Source: Zopfochytrium polystomum (taxonomy: Eukaryota > Chytridiomycota > Chytridiomycetes > Chytridiales > Chytridiaceae). Taken from it: DNA of 64,000 nt. Numbering within the stretch: the stretch's first letter is position 1; every line of letters starts with the position of its first letter. The notes under the pieces are model-generated. The model was not told the DNA's origin. It saw nothing but the letters and a program-made list of their open reading frames with translations, and did not search any database. Below are positions 31,835 through 44,354 of this stretch, in pieces. The DNA lies in NCBI GenBank assembly GCA_025765615.1, contig JAIVFJ010000091.1, positions 62,001 through 126,000 on the forward strand. The letters are read 5' to 3'. A program made the translations under genes and the position numbers.

Positions 31835-33344
31835 ACAGAGGCATACGCACCACCAAACATGGCGTTCGCGCCCAACGCCTCTGTGAAAAAGCTCGACGCA
31901 ATGACCAGCGCCAACACCAAAAACACGACAATCTGTGACACGCTGTCGGAGCTCGCGGACCGGTCGGCCCAGTGCACGAGCACGGGCCGTACTGCGAGCC
32001 ACAGGAACGCGGCGTAAGCGACCATGACCAAGAAGACGTACGCGGCGGTCTGTGGCGCGGCGACGTTGTTGTCGAGGGAAATGACAAACAGCAGTAGGCA
32101 CCAGGCCGCCACGTCGTCGACGGCCGCGGAGGCGAGCACCGCGTGGCCAAAGGGCGAGGACTGCAGCTTGCGCTCGGTCAGCGTGCGCGCAATGTCAGGG
32201 AAGGTCGTGAGGGAGAGTGTCGCGGCGACAAAGACCGAGAAGGCGCCAAAGGAGTCTGGGGAGCCTGGGGTGTCGTTGTGTTGGTAGTGGTTGAAGAGGA
32301 GCGCGGAGAGGCCGAAGGAGGCGGCGAAGGGGACCAGGAGGCCCGAGAAGGCGATCGCGGAGGATTTGCGGATGTCGCGGATGAAAAAGTGCGGGTCGAG
32401 CTCCAGGCCGACCTATGTTTTTTTTCAATTTCGTTGATGAGTGACGAGAACGGCGCGCGCGCAACGCAAGAACAGAAAGGCGCCATTACCAGAAACAAGA
32501 AGAACATGAGACCGAACTGCGCGACGAGGTTAAAGTGCGACACGTTCGTGTCGGGAAAGACGTTTGCCTTGAACCCCGGGATGCGACACATGCCCGACAC
32601 GCCCAGCACGATGCCGGCGAAGACCTCGGAGAGGACGCGAGGCTGCCTCAAGTAGCTGATGGGAATCTGTGTGTGCGTGTTTTTGAGGGATCGTAGAGGG
32701 GGCGGGATTAGAGGGGGGATGGGGTTAGGCGAAGGGGGCCGGGGGGGAGACAACGGGAGGCAAGACGGTTTGCTCGGGTACTGTTTGCATTGTGAGCGGG
32801 GGAGCATGGACTCGCGCGTCACACGCTCGCGCAAGCGCGTGCCGTTATCGCGATGCGACTTGACAAACGCACGTCCACGCACATTCACGGAACGCTTCGC
32901 GTTCGCCATTGCACCCGCAAAGCGACACACACACACACATTCGCACACACAATGCGTCGCGCCACGCGATGCATCCCCCACACCACTACCACCACCCAAA
33001 AAACATACATAGAGCAGCCTCGCGACCACAATAACCAGCAGCGCCTGAAAGATGAACAGCCCGACGGCCTCGTGCAGCGGGTTCGACCCGGCAATGAACG
33101 AGCCCGAGTCCGGGACGGCGGCCGGCGCCGCTGTGCCGTTTGCGGCTGTTTCGTTCGTCGTGGCGGGTGCGGCCGGGGCTGCCTCGTTTGCGGCGACGGG
33201 GACGGGGGCGGTGGCGGCGGCAGCGAGGGTGAAGAAGAGGGCGGCGAGGTGGAGCGCGGAGGAGAGGAAGCTGGGAGGTAGCGGGGCGCGGCGACGGCGG
33301 GCGGTCGGCGGCGGGGCGGTCGGTGGCGGCGTGCGTGCGGGCAT
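29870..33344 (-). CDS. KHA1: K+/H+ antiporter, KHA1-type (CPA2 family)
   Basis: Six exons (33344-33009, 32666-32490, 32412-31851, 31705-31608, 31520-31330, 31244-29870) join in phase to about 912 aa, near the size of yeast Kha1. Such proteins exchange K+ or Na+ for H+ in endomembranes. An N-terminal hydrophobic segment precedes an Ala/Pro-rich lumenal loop, then the CPA2 transmembrane core: YLRQPRVLSEVFAGIVLGVSG, VGLELDPHFF, SSPFGHAVLASAAVDDVAAW (with the paired acidic VDD residues), FLIGAIVPH and GVIMNTKGLLEFVVLNLG. The last exon encodes a cytosolic tail of about 400 residues with two USP-like segments (SVPAMMVLTELLRL..., KHVLVIYSGGRDGRAALDLG) and a seven-His run. The intron between exons 3 and 4 holds a (CA)n tract. 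The gene appears intact. Confidence 0.92.
31774..31836. repeat. (CA)n microsatellite in an antiporter intron
   Basis: About 30 CA dinucleotides with one CT interruption near the end, wholly within the intron at 31850-31706. Confidence 0.95.
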
Positions 33345-34803
33345 GACGTTGGTAAGTGCAGGGAGCAGCGGCGGTTGTTTCTTTCTTTTTTTTGTTCTGT
33401 GATCAACGCTTGAGAATAAAACGAAATGAAGAAATAATCGCTCGCTTGGTTGGTGGGCCTGGCCTTTTTTTAGTTGTCTCTGTTGACATGTAATTTATAA
33501 CAAACACACCCAACAACGATTTAGCCACACTCACAACAAACACTAACACAAAAAAAAACACAAAAACTTACAAAAAAAAATTATTTTTCCTTTGATCAGC
33601 CGCAGCATTTTTTGAATTTAATTATAACTGCGAAAGGAGACAACGTGTAAATCGGACGGTCCGCACTCCAGGGAGCGCCACCCGATCGGGTCGGGCGGCG
33701 CTCGTTCCTGAAAAAAATAACAAAACAAAACAAAAAAAAAATCCCACCCCGGCCGTTGTCTCGACCTCAATAAGCTCAGAAAATAACAGCAGAAAAAAAA
33801 AAGAGACGGCGGCACTGCCGACGGCTCGCAAGATCCACAACAGCATCACACCCCCCTAACATTTGCATCCGACTCCCTCAACCGTGCTACTTGATAAATT
33901 TTGGCCCTTCTTTTTTTTCTTCTTTTTTTTTCCTGCCCAACCACCACAACCCGTTTAATCTGTGTTATCTCCCGCAAGCAAGAGGAGGGGATCAACAAAA
34001 ATTGATCCATCGCGCGGCTGGTTACTGAAACTACATTTTTTTGTTTTCGTTTCACATTCGACCCTTCCGCTCTCTCGACCTCAAGGGAGGAAGGAGCGGA
34101 TCTTTATCAAAAAGAGAATGAAAAAAAGGGGACTAGAAGAGACGGAGGTGACCGGGGTTGAAAGGGGAAACAAAAACAGAGACCGAGAGAAATGGAAAGC
34201 GACAAAGAAGAACAAAGAAAACAAAAACGAAAACAAAAAAAAACAAACAAGGTTAATTGGCTGTTGGCCATCATTGCCAAACAAAAAAAAAAAAAAAAAA
34301 AAATTAGGTGGGGCAAAAAAAAGTTCAAGATCGGTCTCTAGACGGGGAAGAACGAACGCTCTAGCTGCCGGGGAGCAATCCAAAATACTACCTTCCAACC
34401 CGACACCTCCCCCCCTACTTCGCGCCCAGGATACGGCCCATTTTTCATCAAAAAAGGAAAAAATTGTTCAAGGAGACGAGGGTCGAGACAGGTGGAAACA
34501 GAGAAAGGGCTGAGCGGATTCGAGGGAAGAGGCGGTGTAGAGGAAAGGCGGGGGTGGGGGTGAAGAAAAAAAGTAAGGGAACGGCACTACAAACAGACAG
34601 AAGAAGAAAAGGGGAAAAAGGAGAACAGACACTACATCTCTCCCGTTGCACAAATAAATGAAAAGGGAGGACGGGGATGGGGCGAACGAGAAACGGGAAA
34701 GCGGATCGACTTTGAACGGCTGCCGGTAGAGAAAAGGAGAAAGGAGGGGCGGAAAGCTCCCACCCCCGCAGGAGAGGGGGGAAAAAAAAGGAAAGGGATT
34801 ATG
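33345..34803. other. Intergenic, AT-tract rich
   Basis: Many A or T runs (for example 34276-34302). It contains the antiporter 5' flank and the phosphatase 3' flank. Open frames are short and lysine- or phenylalanine-biased, so not genes. Confidence 0.5.
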
Positions 34804-37800
34804 TTACACCTCGCCCCCGCCCGCACCCGGCCCACCGCTCTTTAGAACAACAACAAACGCCGAAGCGTCGTCGTACCGCGGTAGCCCCGCCGCGTGCAGC
34901 GCCGGCCTCGCCGCGGCGGCGGCGGCCGCCCCACCAACGGCAAACTTGCCCGCCGCCGCCGACGAGCTGCGGGACGACGGCTTTTGCGGGCCAGCCGCGT
35001 GCGACGATGCTTCGCGCGCGACAAGGATCCCCGCGGCGTGGGCGAGCGCGCGGGAGAGCGACAGCGACGGCGGGGGGCGCGGCAGCGCGTGCTGCTGGTG
35101 GTTGTCGTAGTGGTGGGGCGGGCTTGCTGCGTCGACGCCGCTCGCAGCGGCAGCGGCAGTGTTTGGTCCTACGGCGGCTGCGGCGATTGGGGAAGACGAC
35201 GGCAGCGGCGCGGGCAGGAGGACGGCCGTTGTGGAACTGCCGGTAGTCGTGGACGACGGGGTCGAGGCCGTGCGCGGTGTCGCGGCCGCGGCTACGGCGG
35301 TGGCGAAGGCCTTTGCCTTTGCGTCGGGACGGAGGGCCGCCGCGGAGGCCGTGGTGGGTGGTTCCGGCGAGGAGCTCGACCGCAGGGACAGCGACGGCGC
35401 GGGGAGCGCGTCGTCGCCGTCATCGGTGGCGGCGGCGACTGTGGCGGCTTCGGAGACAGACTCGGCGGCGGCGACGGCCGCGGCCGCAGCCGCAGCCGCA
35501 GCCGCAAGCTCCCGCGCGCGCCACCTAGCTGCCTCGACCTCCATAGCCTCGACGCAGCCGGTCACGACGGCCATGACGGCGTCGTTCTGGCGCTCGACCT
35601 CGTCCTGCTCCTCGAGGTGGTCCCACACGCCGTCGCTGGCAATCACAACCGCGTAGTCGCGGCCCTCGACCAGCTTCACGAACCGCACGTCGGGCACAGG
35701 TGAAAGCACCGCGGGCGACAGCTTGAACAGCAAGTCGCCCATCGACGCCGTCAGGTTCAGCGTCCGCTTGTGAGACACGTTCAGCGACCGCATAAGGTCC
35801 GTCGGCGGCCGGTACAGCCGCGCGTTGACGAGCTCCGTGTACGGTCGCCCCGCCCGCGCGTCCGGGTGCGTCACGTGCACGTGCTTGAGGGTGCCGTTGG
35901 GGTTGAGAAAGTAGCCGCCGCTCGTGCGGATCGAGTGGACTTTGGCCGGGTGCGTCATGTTGTGGTCGACGGACGAGAACGCGGGGATCCACTCGGGAAG
36001 GTGAGGGGAGGACGAGACGGCGGTGGATGCAGCGGCAAGGTCGAGGGTCGCGAGGGAGGGTGAAGGGCGGGTGTAGACGACGGTGCGCGAGTCGCCGACG
36101 TTCATGCTGACGAGCCAGCCGTCCGCCACCACAGCCACCACCAGGGTGCAACCGTCGTCTTCCGGCCGCTGGTCGGGCGGAGCGCCCCGGTCTGTCCACT
36201 TTCGGTAAGTCTCGATCTTCATAGCGCAGTATTCCCCGTCCAACTTGCGAAACACCTCTGCCGCATCTGTCTCGAACCGGTCTTGGTGCTCGACAAGCGA
36301 AAAGTCCCAGTCCCGCGAGTGCGCCAGCTGGGTGATTTCGTCGCGAGCGCGAGGCACAAAGAACCGCGCGGCGTTGACGCCGCCGTGTCCATCAGCCAGC
36401 ACAAACACCTTGATGGGGGTCGTGGTCGAAATGGAGGACGACGCGGCGGACGAAGCTGAAACAAGAGACGCGGCGTCGTCGTCGCTCTCTGCGTCGTCGT
36501 TGTTGCCTCGCCCCTCATCGTCAAGCTTGAGGTCTTGCGCCGAGTCGGCAAGCCCAGAGGGAACGCCAAAGAGGGTCGGAAGGTGCACGTCCTCCATGTG
36601 CGGGTGAATAGGTGCCTGGCGAACTCCCGTTCCGCTGGGAGAGGTTGGTGGGGGAGGGCAGTTTTTGTAGCCCTTTTCTGCCGCGACAGACCACGCCAAT
36701 GTGTGGGACGGACCCAGCCGTCGGAGAGGGAGTGGCGGCGAGGACGGTGTTGCCGATCGTGGTGGGCCTAGGGCGGGCGAGACTGATACTGGGAGAACAT
36801 TGAAGTCGGGCTTGGCGCTCATTGGGGCGGATGGTGGAGAGGGCGTGGAGGAGCGTGCAGGAGGGAAGGACGGCGCAGCAGTGGGTCCTGCCGTGAGGGT
36901 AGCCGCGGCGTGCGCAAAGCGGCCGTTCGCGTCGATCACGATCGGCGCCCCGGCGCCAGTGGAGAGGACTCGGAGGTTCTGCTGGGATCGAGGCTTGCTG
37001 GCGGAGAAGCTTGCAGTGTACGAGCTTCTCTTCTGCTGCTGCGGGGACCGTGCGGGGAATCCGCCAAACGCAGAAGGAGATGGAGCCGGGGGTCGTTGGA
37101 TGGGAGACAGTATCGATGATTCCAAGCCCGATGACGGTGCGGGGGTCAGGGACGACGGCCAAGACGACGGGCGCGGCGGCGACGACCCGCTTTTCGTGGG
37201 TTCCAAAGGAAAAGTCCGGACGAACGTGGCCGAGGCGGTGGCGTACGAGAGGACGGTTGGAACGGGCGAGCTGGCAGGGGAAGAAGAGGAAGAGGACGCG
37301 GAGGAGGAGGAGGAGGAGGAAATCGAGGAAGCCGAAGTGGTGGCGGTTGGTGGCGACATGTTTGGCTGGATCAGGCGAGGCGGCGGAAAGCTTCTCCTGG
37401 AGAGGCGCTTGGCAACCGGTGCCGGAACCGCTGGTGCGGCTGCTGGTGCTGGTGGTGGTGGTGGTGGTGGTACTGGTTCTACTGTCAGTGCTACTGGTGG
37501 TTGCGCGGTCGCTGCAGTTGCAGTTGCTGTTGCTGTTGCTGTTGCTGCTGGACGAGTCGGGTGCGATTGTGACATGGATGATGGCAGAGGAGAAGAAGAA
37601 GAAGACAAAGACGAAGCAGAAGACGAAGTTGGGCTGGAGACAGACTGAACGGTAGTGGTGGTGGCGGTGCTGGCGGGGACAGAGACAGAGGTAGAGACAG
37701 ACACCCTCGAGCATGCCTCCGCCGCCGCCCGTGCCAAAGACGGTGATGATGACAACGACGACAACGACGACGAGTCCTCAGAGTCCTCAAGCATCGTCGA

Positions 37801-38269
37801 CGGATTCGTGGCGGTCATGGCGACGGCAGCGCCGTTGCTGCCTCTCTGAGCGGGCCGCCGAGTCTGAAGTCGCTGCGTCGCCCTCGCCGCAGCCGTCGTG
37901 CTGCTCCTCGTGCTGCTGCTGCTGCTCCTGGTGCACGAAGAACCAGAGGAAGACGAAGACGAAGAAGACGAGGGTGGTGGCGGGAGAAGCGATCCACGCC
38001 CCACGCTCCTTCCGCGACCCACGCCACCACCGCCGACGCCGCCGCCGCTGCTGTTGCTGCCGCTCATCCTCCTCCGTCCAGCCACCGCCGCCTCAAAAGG
38101 AGGCTGCGGCCCTGCTGCTGCAGGCACCCCGGGGGCATCCACCAACACCACCGCCACTGCCCCGACCGCTGCTGCCGTTGTCGTTGCCGTTGAAGTCGCC
38201 GTGACCGCCGACGTCCAACGTCCGCCGCCGCTCCCACCGCCACCCCGCGCTACCGCAGGAGAACCCGTA

Positions 38270-38303
<34 letters not shown>

Positions 38304-38391
38304 GGACCGCCGTCGCGGCCGCCGCCTCACCGATACGGCCAACCGTGCCCGTCCCGCCGCTGGTGCCGATGCTGCTGAGTGTGTCTACCAT
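34804..38391 (-). CDS. PP2C-type serine/threonine phosphatase with long disordered N-terminus
   Basis: Single exon of 1195 aa from ATG 38391; an upstream non-ATG extension would translate a GT microsatellite and is not used. Residues 1 to about 590 are Ser/Thr/Pro/Ala-rich and disordered. The PP2C domain follows: EDVHLPTLFGVPSG, the metal site KVFVLADGHGGVNAARFF, GCTLVVAVVADGWLVSMNVGDSRTV, SSVDHNMTHPAK and VVIASDGVWDHLEEQDEV. These carry the Mg/Mn-binding aspartates, so it should be catalytically competent. An acidic DDEGRGNNDDAESDDDAAS insert interrupts the domain start. After the core the chain is again Ala/Ser-rich with an Ala run. Substrate and location are unknown; there is no signal peptide. 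Confidence 0.9.
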
Positions 38392-38403
38392 TAGGTGGGG
38401 TGT

Positions 38404-38470
38404 TGTGTGTGTGTGTGTGTGTGTGTATGTAGTGGAGAATGGGGGTATGTGTGTGTGTGTGTGTGTGTGT
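38404..38470. repeat. Two (GT)n tracts at the phosphatase start
   Basis: GT runs at about 38404-38426 and 38448-38470 are separated by AGTGGAGAATGGGGG. They lie immediately upstream of the PP2C start codon, presumably in the 5' UTR. Confidence 0.9.
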
Positions 38471-39598
38471 ACTGGCACTGGACCTGGTGGCTGGTGGCGG
38501 CAACGCAACGGCGGTCAAAGGGGGCGCTCTCTTTCTCTATTCTAATTGCGGCGGGGCAAAAAACAAAAACGAAAAAAAAAATTTTTTTTTTCTTGTTTCT
38601 TTTCCGTGCTTTCTCTGTTCGTTTTTGCTTCATTTTCCTCCCGATTTGGAACCAGTCCATGAAACAACAACTACGAAAAACACGTCCTCCCCGTTGGGCC
38701 AATCAATCCATCAGAGCCGTTCGTTGGTTCCCACACTTCAAACAAGGGAAACACTGTGTTATTCACAAGGTGTCCAACACTGGGTAAGGACAAATGTGAA
38801 TGCGTGTGAATAAATAGTCCTTACCCAATGTCTTTACGTGTTTTTTGTTTGCTTATCCCACCCTAAACTGCTATTTTTGCTGTAAGGATGGTAGTGAAAA
38901 TTTCTAACCATACCACTCCAGTTAGGATCGGTTAAGGATAGGGTTTACAAATTATTTTAACCAAAAACGTCAGGTTTGCCCAGTTTAAACCACTAACCAT
39001 TAATTAACCAGCCAAACTGCAGTTACAGCTAGGATACAGATAAGGCGAAAGCCGTCACAGTTGGGTTTGGTTTTGCGTTTCTTTTACTTTGGCTCGGTTT
39101 GGGATAAAGGCGTCTTATCCTATCCTGTCCTATCTGCAGAGCCTTACTATGGAAATACTGCGATTTTTTTTTGTTCTTTTGTTAGTTTTTTATTTTGTAT
39201 TTTTTTTGGGGATGATGAAAAGCGGTGTCCTCGTCTCTCCTCTTTAGCTTGACTCACAGGGGAGGGTGCTTCTCTCTGCAGTGGGCATCTTCAAAATTTC
39301 GCAACGAAGAAAAAAGACAAAATGACCCCAACACGATTTGAACAAGCGACCAATGCTGCTGTTGAGCAAAGGAGTCCATACTTTTAATGTTTTCCCACAA
39401 GTGTGCGACGCGTAATAAGACATTCCAAATTGCAATTCCTGACAGATTTTTTGCCCAATGTCCAATGCGCCAGACTGCAGCCAGAGACTGCCTCTCTTTA
39501 CGTTTGAGTCCGTATTTTGGCCTCCTTTTTGGCTGTATCACCAAGGTTAGCCTCGCCTCAATGCATCTTGGTTGGCCCACGCGAACGCCCCCCCGATG
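38471..39598. other. Intergenic
   Basis: Contains an imperfect repeat of GTAAGGACAAATG / CCTTACCCAATGT near 38786-38830 and a weak tRNA-like fragment near 39320-39375. No gene is supported. Confidence 0.4.
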
Positions 39599-40729
39599 TC
39601 AAAACGAAGACGAAGAAGTCGGCGCGGGCGGCGGCCGCTCCCGAATCTCGTCGGCAACAGCCGCCGTGGAAGCGTCGGAAGTGGCGGTGGCGCCGTGGGA
39701 CGACGAGGTCGTCGTCCCCCGCGCAGTGTCCGCCCGCAGCGCCGCCGCGAACTGCGCCAGCTGAGAGATTACGTCAGTGATGCCGGGGGTGCGGTCCTGG
39801 TGCTGCGACTGCGGCGGGGACGGAGGCGCAAGACGCTTCTGCTGCCGAGCCCCGCGCCGGTGCCCGTGTCGGTGGCCCGCTGTCGTGCGTGTCGTCTGGA
39901 GCCGGTCGGGGCGGATGCCGCTGCGGGTGGTGGTTGTTGTGGTAGTGGTGGTGGGCGAGGAGGCGGCGGAGGATGTCGACGACAGGGAGGACGACGGCGA
40001 GGAGGATGTGGACGAGGAGGGTGAGGCGGCGGGGCTTTGGTGGTGAATGGCGGCGACGGCGGCGGCGGCTGCGTTCACGGCGGCCATAGCGGCAATGGTG
40101 GGGGTTGCGTCGTGCGCGGCGTGCGCGGCCGCGAGGGCGTCGTCGTTGAAGTTATGGTGTTCTTCGTCGTCGTTTTCGTTGTCGTTATCGGCGGCGGCGG
40201 TGATGGTCGTGATGGTGCCAGTGTGGGACGATGATGGTGCAAGAAAGGCGAGAAGATGGTGGTGGTGTTTGTTGTCGGACGCGTCGTCCGAAGGACCTGG
40301 AAACTGTGGCGGTGGCCGTGGCTCATGTCGGGGGTGCCGTTCCGGCGCCCGCTCCGGACTGTCTGCTTCTTGCAATCGTCGTCGTGGTCCTCCTCCTCTT
40401 CCTACTGATTCTCCTCCTCCTCGTCGTCCTCTTCCTCCTCCTCGCCCTCCCACGCCGCCTGTGCCTCTCTCCGATCCTCGCCCTCGCCTTCGACTCGGCC
40501 GCGTCGCCCCCCGCGGCCCTCCTCCTTCTCCTCCTCGTCCTGGGCCTGGAGCAGCTGCTGCTGCTCCTCCTCCTGCTCCTCCCGCCCCCACTTCTCTTCC
40601 TCTTCCTCCACTGCCTCGCTCTCCTCCTCCTCCCCTCGCTGTGTCCGTTGCTGCCCAGTGGCCGTCGCCGCCGCTGTTGTCGTCGTGAACTGTGGTGGAG
40701 GTGGTGTCGCGCTCTCTTTCGTCCACCAT
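39599..40729 (-). CDS. Low-complexity hypothetical ORF, doubtful
   Basis: An open frame of 376 codons from ATG 40729, rich in Gly/Arg first and Ser/Thr/Ala later, with a less biased end (ITDVISQLAQFAAALRADTARG). Another minus-strand frame at 40800-40402 starts with a more natural sequence (ADHIALSVFAKAKEHSIAWW) before becoming Glu-rich, and no ATG was found for it. A real gene may use parts of both through an intron I could not place. High GC makes long chance ORFs likely. No domain is recognised. Confidence 0.3.
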   Translation of the reverse strand: MVDERERDTTSTTVHDDNSGGDGHWAATDTARGGGGERGSGGRGREVGAGGAGGGAAAAAPGPGRGGEGGGPRGATRPSRRRGRGSERGTGGVGGRGGGRGRRGGGESVGRGGGPRRRLQEADSPERAPERHPRHEPRPPPQFPGPSDDASDNKHHHHLLAFLAPSSSHTGTITTITAAADNDNENDDEEHHNFNDDALAAAHAAHDATPTIAAMAAVNAAAAAVAAIHHQSPAASPSSSTSSSPSSSLSSTSSAASSPTTTTTTTTTRSGIRPDRLQTTRTTAGHRHGHRRGARQQKRLAPPSPPQSQHQDRTPGITDVISQLAQFAAALRADTARGTTTSSSHGATATSDASTAAVADEIRERPPPAPTSSSSF

Positions 40730-40917
40730 GCGATAGAATGCTCTTTTGCTTTGGCGAACACAGAGAGAGCAATGTGGTCAGCAGACGAGGAGACAGACAA
40801 AGATGGTGTGGCGAAAGGAGACAGAGGGGCAGAGGCAGGCCAAGGAAAATAAATGAATGAAGTTTGTCGGGGGGCGTTTTTTTTTTTTTCTTTTTCAGTT
40901 GTGGACTTGGATGGAGG

Positions 40918-40927
<10 letters not shown>

Positions 40928-40964
<37 letters not shown>
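40928..40964. repeat. (GA)n microsatellite
   Basis: About 18 GA dinucleotides followed by GCGAAGG. Confidence 0.95.
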
Positions 40965-40967
<3 letters not shown>

Positions 40968-41297
40968 AGGGAAACCCCGATCGATCTCACTCCATCGCTC
41001 CCTCTCTCTCTCTCAAGGCTCGTTCAAAAAGTCTGGGTCCAAACCCGTGTGGAAGACTGGCAAGGGCGATCGGCGCTGTGAAGCATCCCCGCTCGATCGC
41101 CGCGCGGTGGGCCGATTGATTGTTTTGTCGTAGGAGTTTGAGGCTGACAAATTTGGCGAGGATTTGTCATCACTAATTGACAAGGTTACCTCGTCTCTCC
41201 TCGCCCCTTCCTCGCCATTCCTTCCTTGTCATCCATTCAATTCCTTGTCACCACCAGAACGACCACCTTTGTCGGAGTTCGAAGTCCGAAAAGGCGA

Positions 41298-44200
41298 ATG
41301 CAACGCGTCGATGTGAGAACCACAAACTCTGCAACCAAGGACGATGGGTACTCCGAGGATGAACATGACGACTTCGGAGATTACTTTGCTGAAGATTTGG
41401 ATGACGACGGCGATTACGATGGCACTCTGAATGAAAGTGAGTTGATTCACAACGTCATTTCCGCATCAACAAGAATTTATTCACAGCAACACTAGACAAC
41501 GTGCCATCTGTGACCGCAGCCACAAACGTGACAGTCGCTTCTGAATTGATTGTAGAAGCACCTCAAGTCGTTGTAGCAAGCCTCAGTTCTGCAGCACCAG
41601 CTACTACAGATTTGCACAGGTTGAACACGCCCACTCCGAACTCTTCAAACTCTGTTGCGAGGAGCTCGCATATTGGTGCTCTGACAGCAAGCCTTGGGGG
41701 AAGGGAGCCAATCCAAAGCACCGCTGCAAGTTCATCGAGAATTCCTAAAACCACCAAAACTAAGCACTCTTCAGGCACGAAAGATCCTTTTCGAATTAAG
41801 CCGGAATATGAAGCTCTGATGGAGGGAGGCATCTTAGAAGCACTAAAGCGGTTGCAGCTAGAACCTGGCGCGAAGAAAGTTCCCTTTCACGGGCAAAAAG
41901 ACGTCTCCTTAAATACTCTTCGCAACTATCGGAAGCACATGAAAGGTAAGGAGATCAAGTTTTTTTTTTAAGAAATTTTTGTTTTTGTTTTTTTTTGGGA
42001 GAGACTGTGACAAGCCCCCGCTCATGTTGAAGGATGGCTGTGTTGTTGAGGTGGCGAGATGCATGGATGAGCACGCGACGAATGATCCTTGTTTTTTAGG
42101 ATTTCAACACTTTTGCGCTCTTATCGGCGACCATGAGAGTTTATTAATGCTTTTGGCATCGCCTCCGACACCTATCTGCCCATCAATGCAGCCTGAAACT
42201 ATAGCATCATTCATCACATACAAGAGATCTCCGCCAAACACTCCTCTCCTCGACCCTGCCGGCACAGCTATCGTGGACGTCGTTCACGGCCAACCAATTA
42301 TGTGCCAGGGTGGTTGGAACGACCCAATGTCAGCAAACTCCTTTGTGTCAGTCATAAGCGGCATTCACAGATCTCGCAATCAAGGTGGTCCATTTCTTGA
42401 AGACTGCCCACGGTGCAAGGCCTTGGAAACTCCACCAACGCAAGAACCAGAACTGCCAGCGGTGCACCAGCATGAGCCAAGTACGACTGCCGCCAGCACA
42501 GGTTGCCACGCTCACCGATTTCGACCTATGCTTTATCGTATGGGAAACCCACTGCATTGCTCCACCGTTCGAGATGCTCTTCACAACAGTTCAGACGCTG
42601 CAGCAACCTATGTGGCTGAAGGTGACACTGGCCTAACACCATGGGAATTACTCGACGTTCGGCGACGGCTATTGAGTGGGAATAGTCTATGGGAGCTTAT
42701 GATATGGACAATGGTTCTCATTGGCGCAAAGCTGTTTCTACGGAGCGCAGAATTACTTGATCTTCAGTTTAGCTCGGAACTCGACTACAACTGCATCAAT
42801 TGGGACCTGACTATATTTCAGGACAATTTTATAGAGGGTCTTTGCATCAAAGTGAAGGGAAAAAAGGACCATCAGCCTGTCCATCTCATCCTCTGGGCTG
42901 ACCACGAAAATCCCTCTCTATGTCCTGTTCGGCATCTATTACTATACATTCACATGTCAGGGCTCAAAAGCGGCCACCTTTTTCCCTCGGCCGAATTCCT
43001 GAGGCGTAGTGATCGCGGGTCGCACTGCTCCGAAAAGGATTGTTTAACGTACAGCTCATTTCAGGATTACTTCAAAACCCTTTGTGCTGAAGTCATCAAG
43101 CGAGAAGGAAAATTTGGCAGCCACTCAATCCGAAAGACTGGCTATGTTCTTGCAATTTGGGGAGGCGGCAGCGAAGCGGAAATCATGCACTGCGCTCGCC
43201 ATAAATCGTACATTGACGCAAAGAAATACAAGCAGGACGCAGCTTTTCTTCTCGAACTGTCCAAAAGAACAGGAGAGGACACGCGATCGCTGGTTGCAAC
43301 ATGGCATTCAAATCGAAATGATTACCAACGTGTCCCACGAGCAAACGCACGCCGCCCTTTCGACCAGGATCTCTCTGCCGCAGCCTATTATTTTTTTGTA
43401 GAGCTTTGCTGCATCAGCCTGAACAACCCGCACCGGAGCATTCTTTACTGTCTCGAATCTGCATTAAATTACAAGCAGCCTATTTCAGTTGGTGACGAGA
43501 TCACGCGGGAGTTGCAAAACATTGCCCCAGAAACCGCAAAGAGACTGGCGGCACTACTACAACGAGCAATCATTCAAGCTCGAAGTGCTTTGTCACCAGC
43601 GCCATCTATCTTGACGTCGCAACCAGCGCAAGCACCAATCGCAATAAGAGAAGCTGGTACGATTATGACAGCAGTGGCACCTACGTCAGTTGTGGAAGGG
43701 ATGGAGTCTGTTGGTGTGACAGCTGTTGCAGCAGGGCCAATGATGGATTCGCTCACTTCAAGCAATGCCCAACTAGATGGAATTACCCGCTCCCTCTCAT
43801 CCTCGTCTTTCAGGCCGGACTGCTCAGGACTCTCAGTCTTTGAGAATGCTGCCGTTGGAAACAACACAGCCCAAGCATCTTGTTCTTTAGTGATACCTCC
43901 TTCAGTCGCGATCCCGCTCAACTTCCCAATCTCTGTTGCGGTCCCGCCCTTTGTACCAGATTCAGTTCCGACAAGGAAGCGGAAACGTGGGGGTGGTTGC
44001 GATCTGCCTGGCAGATCGGGACTGTCGAAGGCGAAGACAGGGGCTGAGAAACTCGCGCTGATACAGAGCCTGTATGATCAACTGCCAACAGATCTTTCTG
44101 AACTGATTGACTCCGTACGCACTTCTGTGCGAAACGAGGTGATACCCATTTTCAAGTGCCTCAAACATCACTTCCAGGACAATACAGCGGAGTTTGTTCA

Positions 44201-44354
44201 AAAGTGGGGATCCAAGGGTGAGGCGAATGGGAACTTCTCCCATTCTGAGTTCAAGTTGCTGTGTTGTTCAGGCGAGAAGGAGACGTGTGACAAAGAGAAG
44301 CGAGCGACGAGAAGCAGCGGAAAGCGGCAGCGTGTGGATTTTGAGAGGACATGA
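41298..44354 (+). CDS. Tyrosine recombinase, Crypton-like
   Basis: Three exons, 41298-41436, 41487-41945 and 42004-44354, join in phase to 982 codons. After an acidic N-terminus (EDEHDDFGDYFAEDLDDDGD) and a Ser/Thr-rich segment, a helical part (NTLRNYRKHMK) precedes the recombinase domain. Candidate catalytic residues are present in order: Arg446 in LFLRSAELLDL, a lysine in IKVKGKKDHQPVHL (about 488), His573 and Arg576 in GSHSIRKTGY, His599 in CARHKSY and Tyr608 in AKKYKQDA. The C-terminal third has a basic RKRKRGGG patch and ends KRQRVDFERT, suggesting nuclear localisation. Tyrosine recombinases of this kind occur in Crypton DNA transposons and domesticated derivatives. No terminal repeats are obvious around it. 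The frame is intact. Confidence 0.8.

Noticed and set aside
38392..38508. N-terminal extension of the PP2C protein through the GT microsatellite
   Set aside because: It lacks an ATG and would encode His-Thr repeats; ATG 38391 is the better start.
39315..39375. tRNA-like segment on the minus strand (GGTCGCTTGTTCAAATC followed by T-runs)
   Set aside because: The T-stem does not pair and no matching acceptor strand is present upstream.
40231..40860. Plus-strand frame rich in leucine resembling a membrane protein
   Set aside because: It is the antisense of a Glu/Gln-rich region; the hydrophobicity comes from CTC/CTG codons opposite GAG/CAG repeats.
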